Made by a program: the position numbers and the translations under genes
Shown: piece by piece, positions 38,473-51,271 of the stretch
Numbering within the stretch: the first letter of the stretch is position 1
Layout: every line of letters begins with the position of its first letter
Notes under the pieces: model-generated
What the model saw: only the letters and a program-made list of their open reading frames with translations
Database searches by the model: none
Told to the model about the DNA's origin: nothing
Assembly: GCA_016861025.1 (NCBI GenBank)
Contig: BOKO01000005.1
Coordinates: forward strand, 186,001 to 250,000
Length of the DNA stretch: 64,000 nt
Source of the DNA: Chloroflexota bacterium
GTDB taxonomy: Bacteria; Chloroflexota; Anaerolineae; Caldilineales; Caldilineaceae
Direction: 5' to 3'

Positions 38473-39819
38473 ATGACCGACCAGCCTACCTCGCAGCCGC
38501 TCGCGGCGCGTTCGTCGCGGCTGAGCGGATTCTATCAGAAAAGCGTCGCCGAACGCACTGCGCTGATCGCCCGATGGGCGAACCTCACCGCCGAGGAAGT
38601 CAGCGTTCTGCACGCCGGTTTGACGGTGGCGCAGGCCGACAAGATGATAGAAAATGTCATCGGCGTTTTTAATCTGCCGCTGGGCATCGGCGCCAACTTT
38701 ATCGTCAACGGGCGCGAGGTGCTCGTGCCGATGGTGGTCGAAGAGCCATCGGTGATCGCTGCAGTCAGTTACGCCGCCAAGCTGGCGCGCAACGGCGGCG
38801 GTTTCCGCACGGGCAGCACGCGTTCGATCATGATCGCACAGGTGCAACTGCTGGGCGTGCCCGACGCAGCGCAGGCGACGGAGCGTATTCTCCACGCAAA
38901 GCCGGAACTGCTGGCGGTTGCAAACACCAGCCCTGGCATCGCCGCACGCGGGGGCGGACCGTTCGACATCGAAGTGCGTTATCTTCCCACTACGCCGACC
39001 CAGCCGATGCTGATCGTGCATTTGCTCTTCGACGCGCTCGATGCGATGGGCGCCAATGCCGTCAACACCGCCGCCGAGGCGATCGCTCCACATTTGGAAA
39101 GACTCAGCGGTGGACAGGCGCTGCTGCGCATCTTGAGCAACCTGACCGACCAGCGTCGCGCCTGGGCGGAAGTAACGATTCCCGCCAATACTTTCAGTTC
39201 GATCCACGCCGCCGGCGCTGAAGTTATCGAAGGCATCGCACACGCCAACGCTTTCGCCATGGCCGACCCCTATCGCGCCGCCACGCACAATAAAGGCATC
39301 CTCAACGGCATCGACGCCGTCGCCATCGCCACCGGCAACGACTGGCGCGCTATCGAAGCGGGCGCCCATGCCTACGCCGCGCGCGATGGGCAATACCGCG
39401 CCCTGACCGAGTGGAGAGTGATTACTGACAATCAGGCGTCGAACGAGCAAACTGAGAGTCAGCCGAATCGCACCGGAACCGCACTGTACGGTCGCCTGGA
39501 ATTGCCGTTGGCTGTCGGCATCGTCGGCGGTGCAACGCGCGCCCATCCCACCGCACAGGTGGCGCTCAAAATTCTTGGCGTGACAAGTGCACGCGAGTTG
39601 AGTGAGATCATGGCGGCAGTGGGGTTGGCGCAGAATCTGGCGGCAATTCGGGCGTTGGCGACGGAAGGCATCCAACGCGGGCACATGGCGTTGCATGCAC
39701 GACAGGTGGCGGTCGCCGCCGGCGCCGTCGGCGACGAAGTGGACCGCATTGCCGGACAAATGGCGAACGAGGGACAAATCCGCGTTGAACGCGCGCGGGA
39801 ACTATTGGGGAAGAAGTGA
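38473..39819 (+). CDS. mvaA: Hydroxymethylglutaryl-CoA reductase, class II-like
   Basis: The 448-residue enzyme converts HMG-CoA and mevalonate. Catalytic residues are visible: Glu in EEPSVIAAV, Lys in THNKGILNG, Asp in IATGNDWRA, and His in QRGHMALHAR. NTSPGIAARGGGPFDIE is a class II hallmark. ATG 38473 starts near the conserved SSRLSGFYQKS. The HMG-CoA synthase gene follows 4 bp after its stop, so together they make mevalonate for isoprenoids, the biosynthetic direction. Confidence 0.93.
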   Translation: MTDQPTSQPLAARSSRLSGFYQKSVAERTALIARWANLTAEEVSVLHAGLTVAQADKMIENVIGVFNLPLGIGANFIVNGREVLVPMVVEEPSVIAAVSYAAKLARNGGGFRTGSTRSIMIAQVQLLGVPDAAQATERILHAKPELLAVANTSPGIAARGGGPFDIEVRYLPTTPTQPMLIVHLLFDALDAMGANAVNTAAEAIAPHLERLSGGQALLRILSNLTDQRRAWAEVTIPANTFSSIHAAGAEVIEGIAHANAFAMADPYRAATHNKGILNGIDAVAIATGNDWRAIEAGAHAYAARDGQYRALTEWRVITDNQASNEQTESQPNRTGTALYGRLELPLAVGIVGGATRAHPTAQVALKILGVTSARELSEIMAAVGLAQNLAAIRALATEGIQRGHMALHARQVAVAAGAVGDEVDRIAGQMANEGQIRVERARELLGKK

Positions 39820-39823
39820 CATC

Positions 39824-40876
39824 ATGTTGAATCAGCCAATTCGCCCGGTCGGCATCGTGGGCTACGGCGCCTACGTGCCGCGCTATCGACTGCCGGGCAG
39901 CGAAATCAGCCGGGTGTGGACCGATGGCAACACCAAAAGCCCGGTGCGCGAAAAAGCCGTGCCCGGTCTCGACGAGGACACTGCGACGATGAGCGTCGAG
40001 GCGGCGCGCAATGCGCTTGCGCGCGCACAGATCGACCCGCGGCGAATCGCGGCGGTGTGGGTGGGCAGTGAAAGCCATCCTTACGCCGTCAAGCCGACCG
40101 GCACAATCGTCGCTGAGGCAATCGGCGCCACGCCCGCCACGCTTGCCGCCGATTGGCAGTTTGCCTGTAAAGCTGGCACAGAGGCGTTTCAAGCCGGGAT
40201 CGGCTTTGTCGGCAGCGGTATGGCGGATTATACGCTGGCGATCGGCATGGATACGGCGCAGGGACGCCCCGGCGATGCGCTCGAATACACCGCCGGCGCT
40301 GGCGGCGCGGCGTACATCGTCGGCCCGGAATCCGAGGCGCTGGCGCTGATCCTGCGCAGCCTCAGCTACGTCTCAGACACGACCGACTTTTGGCGGCGCC
40401 CGACCACGCACTATCCCAGCCACGCTGAACGCTTCAGCGGCGACCCGGGCTACTTCGGCCACATCATGCCGGCCGCCGAACAGATGATGCAGATCATGGG
40501 AACCACGCCGGAGAGCTACGACCACGTGATCTTTCATCAGCCCAACCCCAAGTTTCCAACGCGTGCGCTTGAAGACCTGGGGTTCAAGCCCGCACAGTGG
40601 AAAACCGGCCTGCTCGTGGCGGAGATCGGCAACACCTATGCCGGCTCGGCGATGATCGGTCTCTCCGCCGTGCTCGACGAAGCGCAGCCGGGCCAGCGCA
40701 TCCTGATGGTCAGCTACGGCAGCGGCGCTGGCTCCGATGCTTTCGACCTGTTGGTGACCGACCGCATCGTGGATGCGCAGCGCCGCGCCCCCACTACGCG
40801 TGACTATATCCGCCGCCGCGTGCCGATCGACTACGCGCGGTATGTGCGTATGCGCAAAAAACTGGCGCAGCACTGA
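39824..40876 (+). CDS. mvaS: Hydroxymethylglutaryl-CoA synthase, archaeal-type
   Basis: The 350-residue thiolase-fold enzyme condenses acetyl-CoA with acetoacetyl-CoA. The catalytic cysteine is in DWQFACKAGTEAF, the histidine in VIFHQPNPKFP, and a glutamate in GLDEDTATM. The compact length and sequence resemble archaeal HMG-CoA synthases more than the longer Gram-positive form. ATG 39824 is chosen; the upstream frame lies over the reductase gene. Confidence 0.92.
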   Translation: MLNQPIRPVGIVGYGAYVPRYRLPGSEISRVWTDGNTKSPVREKAVPGLDEDTATMSVEAARNALARAQIDPRRIAAVWVGSESHPYAVKPTGTIVAEAIGATPATLAADWQFACKAGTEAFQAGIGFVGSGMADYTLAIGMDTAQGRPGDALEYTAGAGGAAYIVGPESEALALILRSLSYVSDTTDFWRRPTTHYPSHAERFSGDPGYFGHIMPAAEQMMQIMGTTPESYDHVIFHQPNPKFPTRALEDLGFKPAQWKTGLLVAEIGNTYAGSAMIGLSAVLDEAQPGQRILMVSYGSGAGSDAFDLLVTDRIVDAQRRAPTTRDYIRRRVPIDYARYVRMRKKLAQH

Positions 40877-40895
40877 ACGCTCTGCCCTATCACCC

Positions 40896-42719
40896 ATGAC
40901 CACGGACAAACTGTCGCGCAACCTTATCCTGTTCGGCGCAATCGCCTTAATTGTGATTGGGCTGTTCCTGATCGTGCAGACGGTCTCCACATGGCCGGGG
41001 CGCACTGCCCGCTCCGCCCCCAACCAAAGTACGGCGAACCTGGCTCCAAGCAACATCGCAACAGACATCAAGGAAGACGCTGTTGCGGTGGATGCAGACC
41101 CGAACACGGTTGAGTCAGCCTTTGCTGCACCTGCAAGCCCACGTGTGGACTCTTCACCTGCCGTTGCGGCCGAGCCGCCGACGCCGGCGCTTGCACTCTC
41201 CTTCAGCGCAGACATCCCACCGCGCCTGATCGACGAGTTGGGGAATGTGCAGGTTGATGGCATGGAGATCGTCACAGGCACAGCATCTGCGCCTGTTCAC
41301 TTCAGCGTACAGCGTTCACCCAACAGTCAGGCAGTCTACACAGTCACCTTTGCGGCAGCCACCCGTTTCGACACGATTGACCCATCGATTGCCTGGGAAG
41401 CGCTCCGGTCGCTCTGGAGTGGGGCGCCGGTCACTGCAACCGAAACGGGCGCAGCGCCATTGTTTACACACATCGCCGCGTTGACAGATACACTGCCGTT
41501 GCTAACACAGGTCATGGGCGAGCCGTCCGGCTCTGTGGTTGGATATGGCGACCTGTCAGCGCTGGTTGAGGCAGCCTGGGCAGATCGAGCGACGCTGGCG
41601 ATTGTGCCTTTCGACCGGCTGGAGCCGAGGCTGGTCGTGCTGGCTATCGACGGCCAGAATCCGGTCGAGAACAGCGCTCACTTTGACCCGGCGCGCTACC
41701 CGCTGACTGCTCCCGTTTACGTGCAAATCAATGCCGCCGATGCGGAGGAAGCAGCGCTGACGGCGCAACTGCTCTCTGTGCTCCCAACAGGCAACCGCAT
41801 CGCCGAACAGCTAACAGTGCTGACAATGACCGGCGTGACAGCCATGTGTCGGACGACCGCCGCGCAAATGGAAAAGTTTGGTCCAGCGTGGCCCGCGGAA
41901 GTCGTCGGTCCAGAGCTTGCCAGCGCCGACATTACACATATCAGCAACGAGGTCCCCTTTGTCGAAGGGTGCATCCCCAACACAGACCCCAATAACTTCA
42001 ACTTCTGCAGCAAACCGGAGTATATGGAGACGTTGTGGGCTTCGGGCGTCGACATCGTCGGCATGACCGGGAACCACCAGAACGACTTCGGACGTCAAAA
42101 TGCTATCAAATCGCTGGAGATGTATGAAGCGTGGGGAATACCCTACTATGGCGGCGGAAAAAATCTAGAAGAGGCGTTCAAGCCACTGTACATCGAACAC
42201 AACGGCAACCGGCTGGCGTTTCTTGGCGCCAACAGTTACGGTCCACAGATGGCATGGGCGACCGATGCGTTGCCGGGGGCGGCGCCTTTCGATTTGAATA
42301 TACTCTCAGCGACGATTCGTTCGATCAAGGAAAAGAACCTGGCTGATGTCGTACTGGTCGAATTGCAATATCAAGAGAGCTACGACGCGCAGCCGCTGGT
42401 CGACCAACGCATCGACTTCAAAGCGCTCGTGCGCGCTGGCGCCGACATCGTCACCGGTGTTCAGAGCCATGTGCCACAGGGGATCGAGTTCGCTGATGGT
42501 AAACTGGTGCTTTACGGGCTGGGCAATCTCTATTTCGACCAGATGTGGGCGCAGGCAACGCGCGAAGGGATGGTCGTCAAGCACACGTTCTATAACGGAC
42601 GCCATATCAGCACACAGATTCTGACCACATTGCTCTACGAGTACGGTCAGCCGCGCTGGACGACGACTCAGGAGCGCGCCAGCATCTTGAAGCGCGTTTT
42701 TAGCGCCAGCTATTGGTAA
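40896..42719 (+). CDS. CapA-family membrane-anchored protein
   Basis: The 607-residue product has an N-terminal membrane anchor (FGAIALIVIGLFLIVQTV) and an extracellular region. The C-terminal half is a CapA/metallophosphatase-like domain: ADITHISNEVPFVEGC, MTGNHQNDFGR, GIPYYGGGKNLEEAFKP, GADIVTGVQSHVPQG and LVLYGLGNLYFDQ. The N-terminal 300 residues before it look like a periplasmic binding-type fold (AIVPFDRLEPRLVVLAIDG). CapA relatives act in poly-gamma-glutamate or surface polymer handling; the substrate here is unknown. It starts 19 bp after the HMG-CoA synthase gene. Confidence 0.8.
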   Translation: MTTDKLSRNLILFGAIALIVIGLFLIVQTVSTWPGRTARSAPNQSTANLAPSNIATDIKEDAVAVDADPNTVESAFAAPASPRVDSSPAVAAEPPTPALALSFSADIPPRLIDELGNVQVDGMEIVTGTASAPVHFSVQRSPNSQAVYTVTFAAATRFDTIDPSIAWEALRSLWSGAPVTATETGAAPLFTHIAALTDTLPLLTQVMGEPSGSVVGYGDLSALVEAAWADRATLAIVPFDRLEPRLVVLAIDGQNPVENSAHFDPARYPLTAPVYVQINAADAEEAALTAQLLSVLPTGNRIAEQLTVLTMTGVTAMCRTTAAQMEKFGPAWPAEVVGPELASADITHISNEVPFVEGCIPNTDPNNFNFCSKPEYMETLWASGVDIVGMTGNHQNDFGRQNAIKSLEMYEAWGIPYYGGGKNLEEAFKPLYIEHNGNRLAFLGANSYGPQMAWATDALPGAAPFDLNILSATIRSIKEKNLADVVLVELQYQESYDAQPLVDQRIDFKALVRAGADIVTGVQSHVPQGIEFADGKLVLYGLGNLYFDQMWAQATREGMVVKHTFYNGRHISTQILTTLLYEYGQPRWTTTQERASILKRVFSASYW

Positions 42720-42747
42720 CCGTCATTGGCAACTGTAAGTTAACTTC

Positions 42748-42776
42748 TTGCCGATGTTTATGACGCAATGTATACT
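42748..42776 (+). promoter_or_regulatory. Promoter of the dsbA-dsbB/cytochrome cluster
   Basis: TTGCCG, 17 bp, TATACT. The start point would be near 42783, leaving a leader of about 133 nt before the DsbA-like gene. Confidence 0.7.
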
Positions 42777-42796
42777 GTCAGGTCGCCTGGTCAGTC

Positions 42797-42919
42797 ATGG
42801 CAAGTTCACTCGATATTGAACGTATCAATGTTGAAGCAGTGGCGAGCCCGACATTCGTCATTATGAGCGATCCAGGTGGAGCGACAAGTCAGGGGAAGCG
42901 AAGAAAGAGGGAATTATGA
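42797..42919 (+). CDS. Possible 40-aa leader ORF
   Basis: An open frame (MASSLDIERINVEAVASPTF...) starts soon after the predicted transcription start and ends in an ATGA overlap with the DsbA-like ATG. The arrangement fits a leader peptide coupled to the next gene, but its ATG lacks a clear ribosome site. Confidence 0.35.
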   Translation: MASSLDIERINVEAVASPTFVIMSDPGGATSQGKRRKREL

Positions 42920-43623
42920 CCGCAAGTGTGAAGAAAAAGAGCAGCAAAGCGACTGCCGGCAGCACAAACATTGGATTGTGGCTGATCGGCGCAAGTGTTG
43001 TAATTGTTGCCCTCGTAGTGGGACTCATTATTTTCAACGAACAGCGCACTGTTTCGGCGCCGGTCGAACAGCCAGACGTGCCGGCTACATGGATCAATCG
43101 CACAAGTCTCGGCAGCCCAGAAGCGCCGGTCGTCATCCAGTTGTGGGAAGACTTTCTCTGTCCAGCTTGCCAGAGCTTCAGTCGCACCGTGAAACCGCAG
43201 CTCGTCGAAGAGTATGTCAAAAGTGGCAAGGTGCGGCTTGAATTCAACCATTTCCCGCTGCAACAGCATGCGCCCGGTTCGTTTATGACAGCGCTGGCTG
43301 CAGAATGCGCCGCCGATCAGAATCTCTTCTGGCCCTACCATGATAAGGCGTTCCAGGTTATTTCCGTGGAGCAGCAACGCGGTGCAACCTTTGAAAAACT
43401 GACCGAGTTCGCTCGCACCGCCGGTCTCAACACCACCGAATTTCAGGCGTGTATGACTGCGCAACGACATCAACCCGCGATCAATGCTGCACTGGCGCAG
43501 GCGGGTCAGCTCGGGCTGCGCTTCACGCCCTCGGTGATCGTAGACGGCCAGCTTCTGGAGAACTCCAGCTATCCCAGCGTCAAGGCGGCGATTGACGCTG
43601 CGTTGGCTGCGAAGGGGCTATAG
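42916..43623 (+). CDS. DsbA-like membrane-anchored thiol oxidase
   Basis: The 235-residue product has a basic N terminus, one membrane segment (about residues 20-40), and an extracellular thioredoxin-fold DsbA domain. The active site is Cys82-Pro-Ala-Cys85 in WEDFLCPACQSF; the cis-proline loop is LRFTPSVIVDG. It is predicted to put disulfide bonds into exported proteins. AAAGAGGGAATT precedes the ATG. The DsbB fusion gene begins 27 bp downstream and would be its reoxidising partner. Confidence 0.9.
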   Translation: MTASVKKKSSKATAGSTNIGLWLIGASVVIVALVVGLIIFNEQRTVSAPVEQPDVPATWINRTSLGSPEAPVVIQLWEDFLCPACQSFSRTVKPQLVEEYVKSGKVRLEFNHFPLQQHAPGSFMTALAAECAADQNLFWPYHDKAFQVISVEQQRGATFEKLTEFARTAGLNTTEFQACMTAQRHQPAINAALAQAGQLGLRFTPSVIVDGQLLENSSYPSVKAAIDAALAAKGL

Positions 43624-43650
43624 ACCCATAGATAGGAACCAACGAAAGCG

Positions 43651-44559
43651 ATGGAGCGATTCTCTCTCTGGCTCAACCGCAACAGCATGTACGTTGCACT
43701 GCTTGCGGCGTTGATCGCCACATGCGGCAGCCTCTATTTCAGCGAGGTGCGCGGCTATGTGCCGTGCGTGTTGTGCTGGTATCAGCGCATCCTGATGTAT
43801 CCGCTGACCGGTGTGATCGCCGTCGGCTTGCTTCGCCGCGACCGAAACCTGCCCTACTATATACTCCCGTTTTCGATCTACGGCGTCGGGATGTCCGGCT
43901 ATCACTATTTGCTAGAAAAGACCGACCTCTTCGCCGGCTCCGCCGCGTGTGCGCAGGGAGTGTCCTGCACAACACAATGGATCAACTGGTTTGGATTTGT
44001 CACAATCCCGTTTCTGGCATTCACCGCCTTCCTCATCATCACGCTGATGAGCGTGATTGCGCTGCTCAACGGCGAGCCAGCTGCAGAGGACGAAGAGGGC
44101 GAGCGGTTGCGCACGCCATGGCTACAGGTGAGCGGCGTAGTGGTTGCAGTGCTGGCGGTTTTTGCCGCGCTATTCATCAGCGGCTCCTCCGGTCAGGCTG
44201 CCGCCAGCGCCGCGCCGTCGCCCTTTGCCACGATGGCGGTGACGCCTGGCCCGCAAATCTTGATCGATGGGGCAGTCAGCGATCCGGCAACCTTGGCGCG
44301 CGGGGAGCAACTCTATCTACAGTCGTGCGCAGCGTGTCATGGCATGGATGGACTCGGCGTGACCAACCTCGGCAACCAGCTTCGCAATTCCGAATTTTTG
44401 GCGAACAACACCGACGCCGAAGTGCTTGCCGTCATTCGCCAGGGACGCGAGCTGAATGATCCGCTCAACACAACCGGCCTGGTGATGCCGCCTAGCGGCG
44501 GTAGACCTGATCTGAGCGACGCCGATATTCTTGCGATCATTCAATATATGCGGCAATAG
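43651..44559 (+). CDS. DsbB-cytochrome c fusion
   Basis: The 302-residue protein starts with a complete DsbB/BdbC domain: four membrane helices, first pair Cys39-Val-Leu-Cys42 followed by WYQR, and second pair Cys100 and Cys106, both outside. A fifth helix (about 157-178) follows. The C-terminal domain (about 205-302) is a class I cytochrome c with heme motif Cys226-Ala-Ala-Cys229-His230 and a likely Met279 ligand (GLVMPPSGG). Topology puts the heme on the outer face beside the DsbB cysteines. DsbB normally passes electrons from DsbA to quinone; the fused heme suggests direct or onward transfer to the respiratory chain. Confidence 0.9.
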   Translation: MERFSLWLNRNSMYVALLAALIATCGSLYFSEVRGYVPCVLCWYQRILMYPLTGVIAVGLLRRDRNLPYYILPFSIYGVGMSGYHYLLEKTDLFAGSAACAQGVSCTTQWINWFGFVTIPFLAFTAFLIITLMSVIALLNGEPAAEDEEGERLRTPWLQVSGVVVAVLAVFAALFISGSSGQAAASAAPSPFATMAVTPGPQILIDGAVSDPATLARGEQLYLQSCAACHGMDGLGVTNLGNQLRNSEFLANNTDAEVLAVIRQGRELNDPLNTTGLVMPPSGGRPDLSDADILAIIQYMRQ

Positions 44560-44618
44560 GACGCAAATGGTGCAGATATGGCGGATTCACATGGTGTTTT
44601 CATGAACAAAGAGCGATC

Positions 44619-45434
44619 ATGGTCGATTTGAGCATGTTGTGGCGTTTGCGACAAATCAGATTTCCTCTTGCCCTGCTGCTTGTCGGGATATTGACTCTGC
44701 TCGCTGCGCCTGCCCATGCGCAGAGCGAGTCCGGCATTACATCGCCTGCGCCCGGTTCGGCGATCTTCGGCGATGTTCCGATCTTTGGCACCGCTACAAT
44801 CGACCCTTTTCAGAAATATGAACTCCACTTCAAGCAGGATCCAAGCGGCGATGACGCCTTTATCTACTTTGCCGGCGGAACTTCACCTGTGATCGGCGGA
44901 CAGCTTGGCGTGTGGCAGGCGGGCGGGTTGCCGCCTGGAACCTATACGCTGCGCCTGCGCGTCGTCAAAGCCGACGGCAACTATGCCGAATACTTCATAC
45001 CCAATCTGAGCGTCAACCAGGCGGCGCTCCAACCGCCGACGCCGACGCCGGAAGAATCGCCCACCGAAACGCCGACGCCGACGCCGACCTTTACGCCGGC
45101 GCCGCAGCCTACGCCGGCGGTCGGGCAGGTTGCCCAGCCGCAAGTCGAAGGGGATCAGCCAACGCCGACGCCAGCCCAGGTCGCCGTCGTCGATCCGGGG
45201 CAGACCCCAGCGATCGGCGGGCTGCTGCCGACGCCGACGCCATCGGGTCTGACCTCAGTCGCCACGCCCGCTGGCGGTGCGCTCACACGTGAGTTGGGAG
45301 AAGCTTTGTCCTTTCAGCGTCTGCAAACCCAGTTTTTCAACGGCATTCGCATCAGCGCCGCAATCTTCATCGGCATCGCCGCCATCGTTTTTGGCAAGCG
45401 CATCTTCGAGTGGGTCTGGCGTCGCTATAGCTGA
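44619..45434 (+). CDS. Exported Ig-like protein with Pro/Thr linker and C-terminal membrane anchor
   Basis: The 271-residue product has a signal peptide (LLLVGILTLLAAPAHA), a beta-sandwich domain starting ITSPAPGSAIFGDVPIFGTA, a Thr/Pro-rich linker (TPTPEESPTETPTPTPTF), and a C-terminal membrane helix (ISAAIFIGIAAIVFG) followed by basic residues. It is probably a surface-anchored protein. It lies 59 bp after the DsbB fusion and before a terminator, so it belongs to that unit, but a link to disulfide chemistry is unproven since it has no cysteines. Confidence 0.7.
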   Translation: MVDLSMLWRLRQIRFPLALLLVGILTLLAAPAHAQSESGITSPAPGSAIFGDVPIFGTATIDPFQKYELHFKQDPSGDDAFIYFAGGTSPVIGGQLGVWQAGGLPPGTYTLRLRVVKADGNYAEYFIPNLSVNQAALQPPTPTPEESPTETPTPTPTFTPAPQPTPAVGQVAQPQVEGDQPTPTPAQVAVVDPGQTPAIGGLLPTPTPSGLTSVATPAGGALTRELGEALSFQRLQTQFFNGIRISAAIFIGIAAIVFGKRIFEWVWRRYS

Positions 45435-45467
45435 GCCGGATCGCACGGCTATCACTGCGAAAAACCG

Positions 45468-45500
45468 GTAGAGCGATCGATGAGATCGCTCTACTTTTTT
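45468..45500 (+). terminator. Rho-independent terminator
   Basis: GTAGAGCGATC pairs with GATCGCTCTAC around a 5-nt loop, followed by six T. It ends the thiol-oxidation cluster. Confidence 0.92.
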
Positions 45501-45569
45501 GTTTGGAGCGCTCTGCTCGTTGATGGTTAAATGAGGTGTTGGGCATACGACCGGCGCAAGGTGGCAGGT

Positions 45570-46151
45570 ATGAGTGAATTGAAAATGATCGTGGGGCTGG
45601 GCAACCCAGGCCCACGCTACAGTCGCAATCGACACAACATCGGCTTTCAATGTGTGGAGTTGTTTGCACAAAAACAGAACATTCCGCTTGATCGAATGCA
45701 GCTGCGCGCTCAAACGGGCAGCGGTTTCGTCACCCGCAACGGAGTGCGACAGAAGGTGCTGCTCGTCAAACCGCTGACTTACATGAACGCCAGCGGCGAG
45801 GCTGTCGGGCCGCTGGCGCGTTTCTTTCGGGTTGACCCGCCCTCGATCCTGGTCGTCCACGACGATCTTGACCTGGCGTCGGGCAAACTGCGGCTGCGCG
45901 CCAACGGCTCGTCGGGTGGGCAGAACGGCATCCGCTCGATCATCGACCATCTGGGTTCACAGGAATTTGCGCGCGCTAAAGTGGGCATCGGTCGCCCACC
46001 CGGTCGCATGGACCCCGCCGACTACGTGCTGCAAGACTTCAGCGCCGACGAGGAGATGATCTTTACGCCGCTGCGCGAGCGCGTGGTCGATGCGATGCTA
46101 TGCTGGCTTTTCGACGGCATCGAGCGCGCCATGAATCAGTTCAACGCATAA
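45570..46151 (+). CDS. pth: Peptidyl-tRNA hydrolase
   Basis: The 193-residue enzyme frees tRNAs from stalled peptidyl-tRNA. The N terminus IVGLGNPGPRYSRNRHNIGF holds the catalytic histidine; VHDDLDLASGKLRLR holds the aspartate; NGSSGGQNGIRSII is also typical. ATG 45570 follows AAGGTGG; an upstream in-frame ATG at 45531 adds 13 non-conserved residues. Confidence 0.95.
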   Translation: MSELKMIVGLGNPGPRYSRNRHNIGFQCVELFAQKQNIPLDRMQLRAQTGSGFVTRNGVRQKVLLVKPLTYMNASGEAVGPLARFFRVDPPSILVVHDDLDLASGKLRLRANGSSGGQNGIRSIIDHLGSQEFARAKVGIGRPPGRMDPADYVLQDFSADEEMIFTPLRERVVDAMLCWLFDGIERAMNQFNA

Positions 46152-46152
46152 A

Positions 46153-46237
46153 TCGTGGTGCGTGTTTCGTGTCCTGTGAAGCATCGTAATGTCACCACGC
46201 ACCACGCTACACGCCGCACTGTTTCGGAGGCTTCCAC
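46153..46237. repeat. GTGCGTG-type heptamer block with inverted copy
   Basis: GTGGTGCGTGTTTCGTG near 46155 is answered by CACCACGCACCACGC near 46195. The two arms can pair. It fills the pth-mfd gap. Confidence 0.6.
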
Positions 46238-50119
<3,882 letters not shown>

Positions 50120-50182
50120 GGGATGTTTCGTGGCGCGTGTTTCGTCGTGCGTGGCAGCGCAGTTTGTGGTAATCCGTATGCA

Positions 50183-50241
50183 TATCCCACGCAAAATTGT
50201 GGGATAAATGTGGGATAGTTGTGGGATAAATGTGTGATAGT
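50183..50241. repeat. Inverted repeat plus four 11-bp direct repeats
   Basis: TATCCCAC and GTGGGATA form a perfect 8-bp inverted repeat with an 8-bp spacer. TGTGGGATAAA-type units then repeat four times in tandem from 50198 to 50241. It lies between the convergent mfd and AraC-family genes. The helical-turn period recalls protein-binding iterons. Confidence 0.8.
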
Positions 50242-50246
50242 CGGTT

Positions 50247-51143
50247 CTACCGCCGATATGCTTTGGGCGCCATGCCAATTTGCCGCTTGAAGGCTTTGCT
50301 GAAAGCTGCTGCAGAGCTATAGCCTACTTGCGCAGCAACTTCGCTGATCTGAGGAGATGGCTGTGCACTGAGGAGGAGAGCCGCTCGCTGCATCCGCCAA
50401 CGCGTGAGGTACTCCATCGGGGCTTCGCCCACGCGCACACGAAACCGTGCAGCAAAAGACGAGCGGGAACAGGCCACTGCGCGCGCCAACGATGCCACCG
50501 TCCATGGTTGCTGTGGCTGAGTGTGGATCAGTTTCAACGCCTCCTCGATGATCGGATCGTGGAGAGCGCCGAGCCAGCCACAATGATCGACTCCCTCGAT
50601 TTCGACCCAGCGCTGAATTATTTGGATGAAGAGAATATCCGCCAGACGGCGCAGCACTACCTGTTTGGCTGGTCGTTCGGCTTCTGCTTCCGCGGCCATC
50701 AACGCCAACACCTGACTGAGCGTACATCCTGCTGTGTATGGAATATGTAATACGCGGGGCAGTTGCTTGAGCAAGGGAAGCATCTCTGGATGCTCAAAGT
50801 CGAATGTTCCACATAGCAGCACTGCGGTCGGATTGTTGCTCCAGCGCATCAAGGCGCATTCACCCCATTGGTCAAGCCTGAGATGGTGAAAAACGGGAGC
50901 GTTGGCTGTCTCCAGGATAGAATGTTCTTCACCACCCGGTAAGAGCACAACATCGCCGGCGTGTAGCGGCATCGGCGATGAGTCATCTTTGATTCGCACA
51001 CACCCGGCTCCCTGATACAGCACATGAAAAACTGCGCAGGGGTGTTGCGTAAAATGCAACCCCCACGGCGAGCCGAGTTCGGATCGACAATAGAGACTGC
51101 TTTTCAGGCGGACAGTGTCCAGAATATGAGTCAATACATCCAT
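50247..51143 (-). CDS. AraC-family transcription regulator
   Basis: The 298-residue protein has an N-terminal cupin-type sensor domain (HAGDVVLLPGGEEHSI) and a C-terminal pair of helix-turn-helix motifs (WTVASLARAVACSRSSFAARF and PQISEVAAQVGYSSAAAFSKAF). ATG 51143 is taken over a TTG six codons upstream; no ribosome site is clear for either. It is divergent from the DUF1772 gene, which it probably controls. Confidence 0.88.
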   Translation of the reverse strand: MDVLTHILDTVRLKSSLYCRSELGSPWGLHFTQHPCAVFHVLYQGAGCVRIKDDSSPMPLHAGDVVLLPGGEEHSILETANAPVFHHLRLDQWGECALMRWSNNPTAVLLCGTFDFEHPEMLPLLKQLPRVLHIPYTAGCTLSQVLALMAAEAEAERPAKQVVLRRLADILFIQIIQRWVEIEGVDHCGWLGALHDPIIEEALKLIHTQPQQPWTVASLARAVACSRSSFAARFRVRVGEAPMEYLTRWRMQRAALLLSAQPSPQISEVAAQVGYSSAAAFSKAFKRQIGMAPKAYRR

Positions 51144-51258
51144 GATTTGGACGATAGGCAAAGAAAAGCGGACGAACTCTCATAGACCATCCATGCGATT
51201 TCAATTATAGTTGCAGCATTTGGGGAGTGTCAATCAAGGTGTACATCCCATGCACATT

Positions 51259-51271
51259 TCACAAATTGTGA
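51259..51271. promoter_or_regulatory. Palindromic operator candidate
   Basis: TCACAAATTGTGA is a perfect 6+1+6 palindrome, 31 bp before the DUF1772 start, between the divergent AraC regulator and its likely target. Confidence 0.45.
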
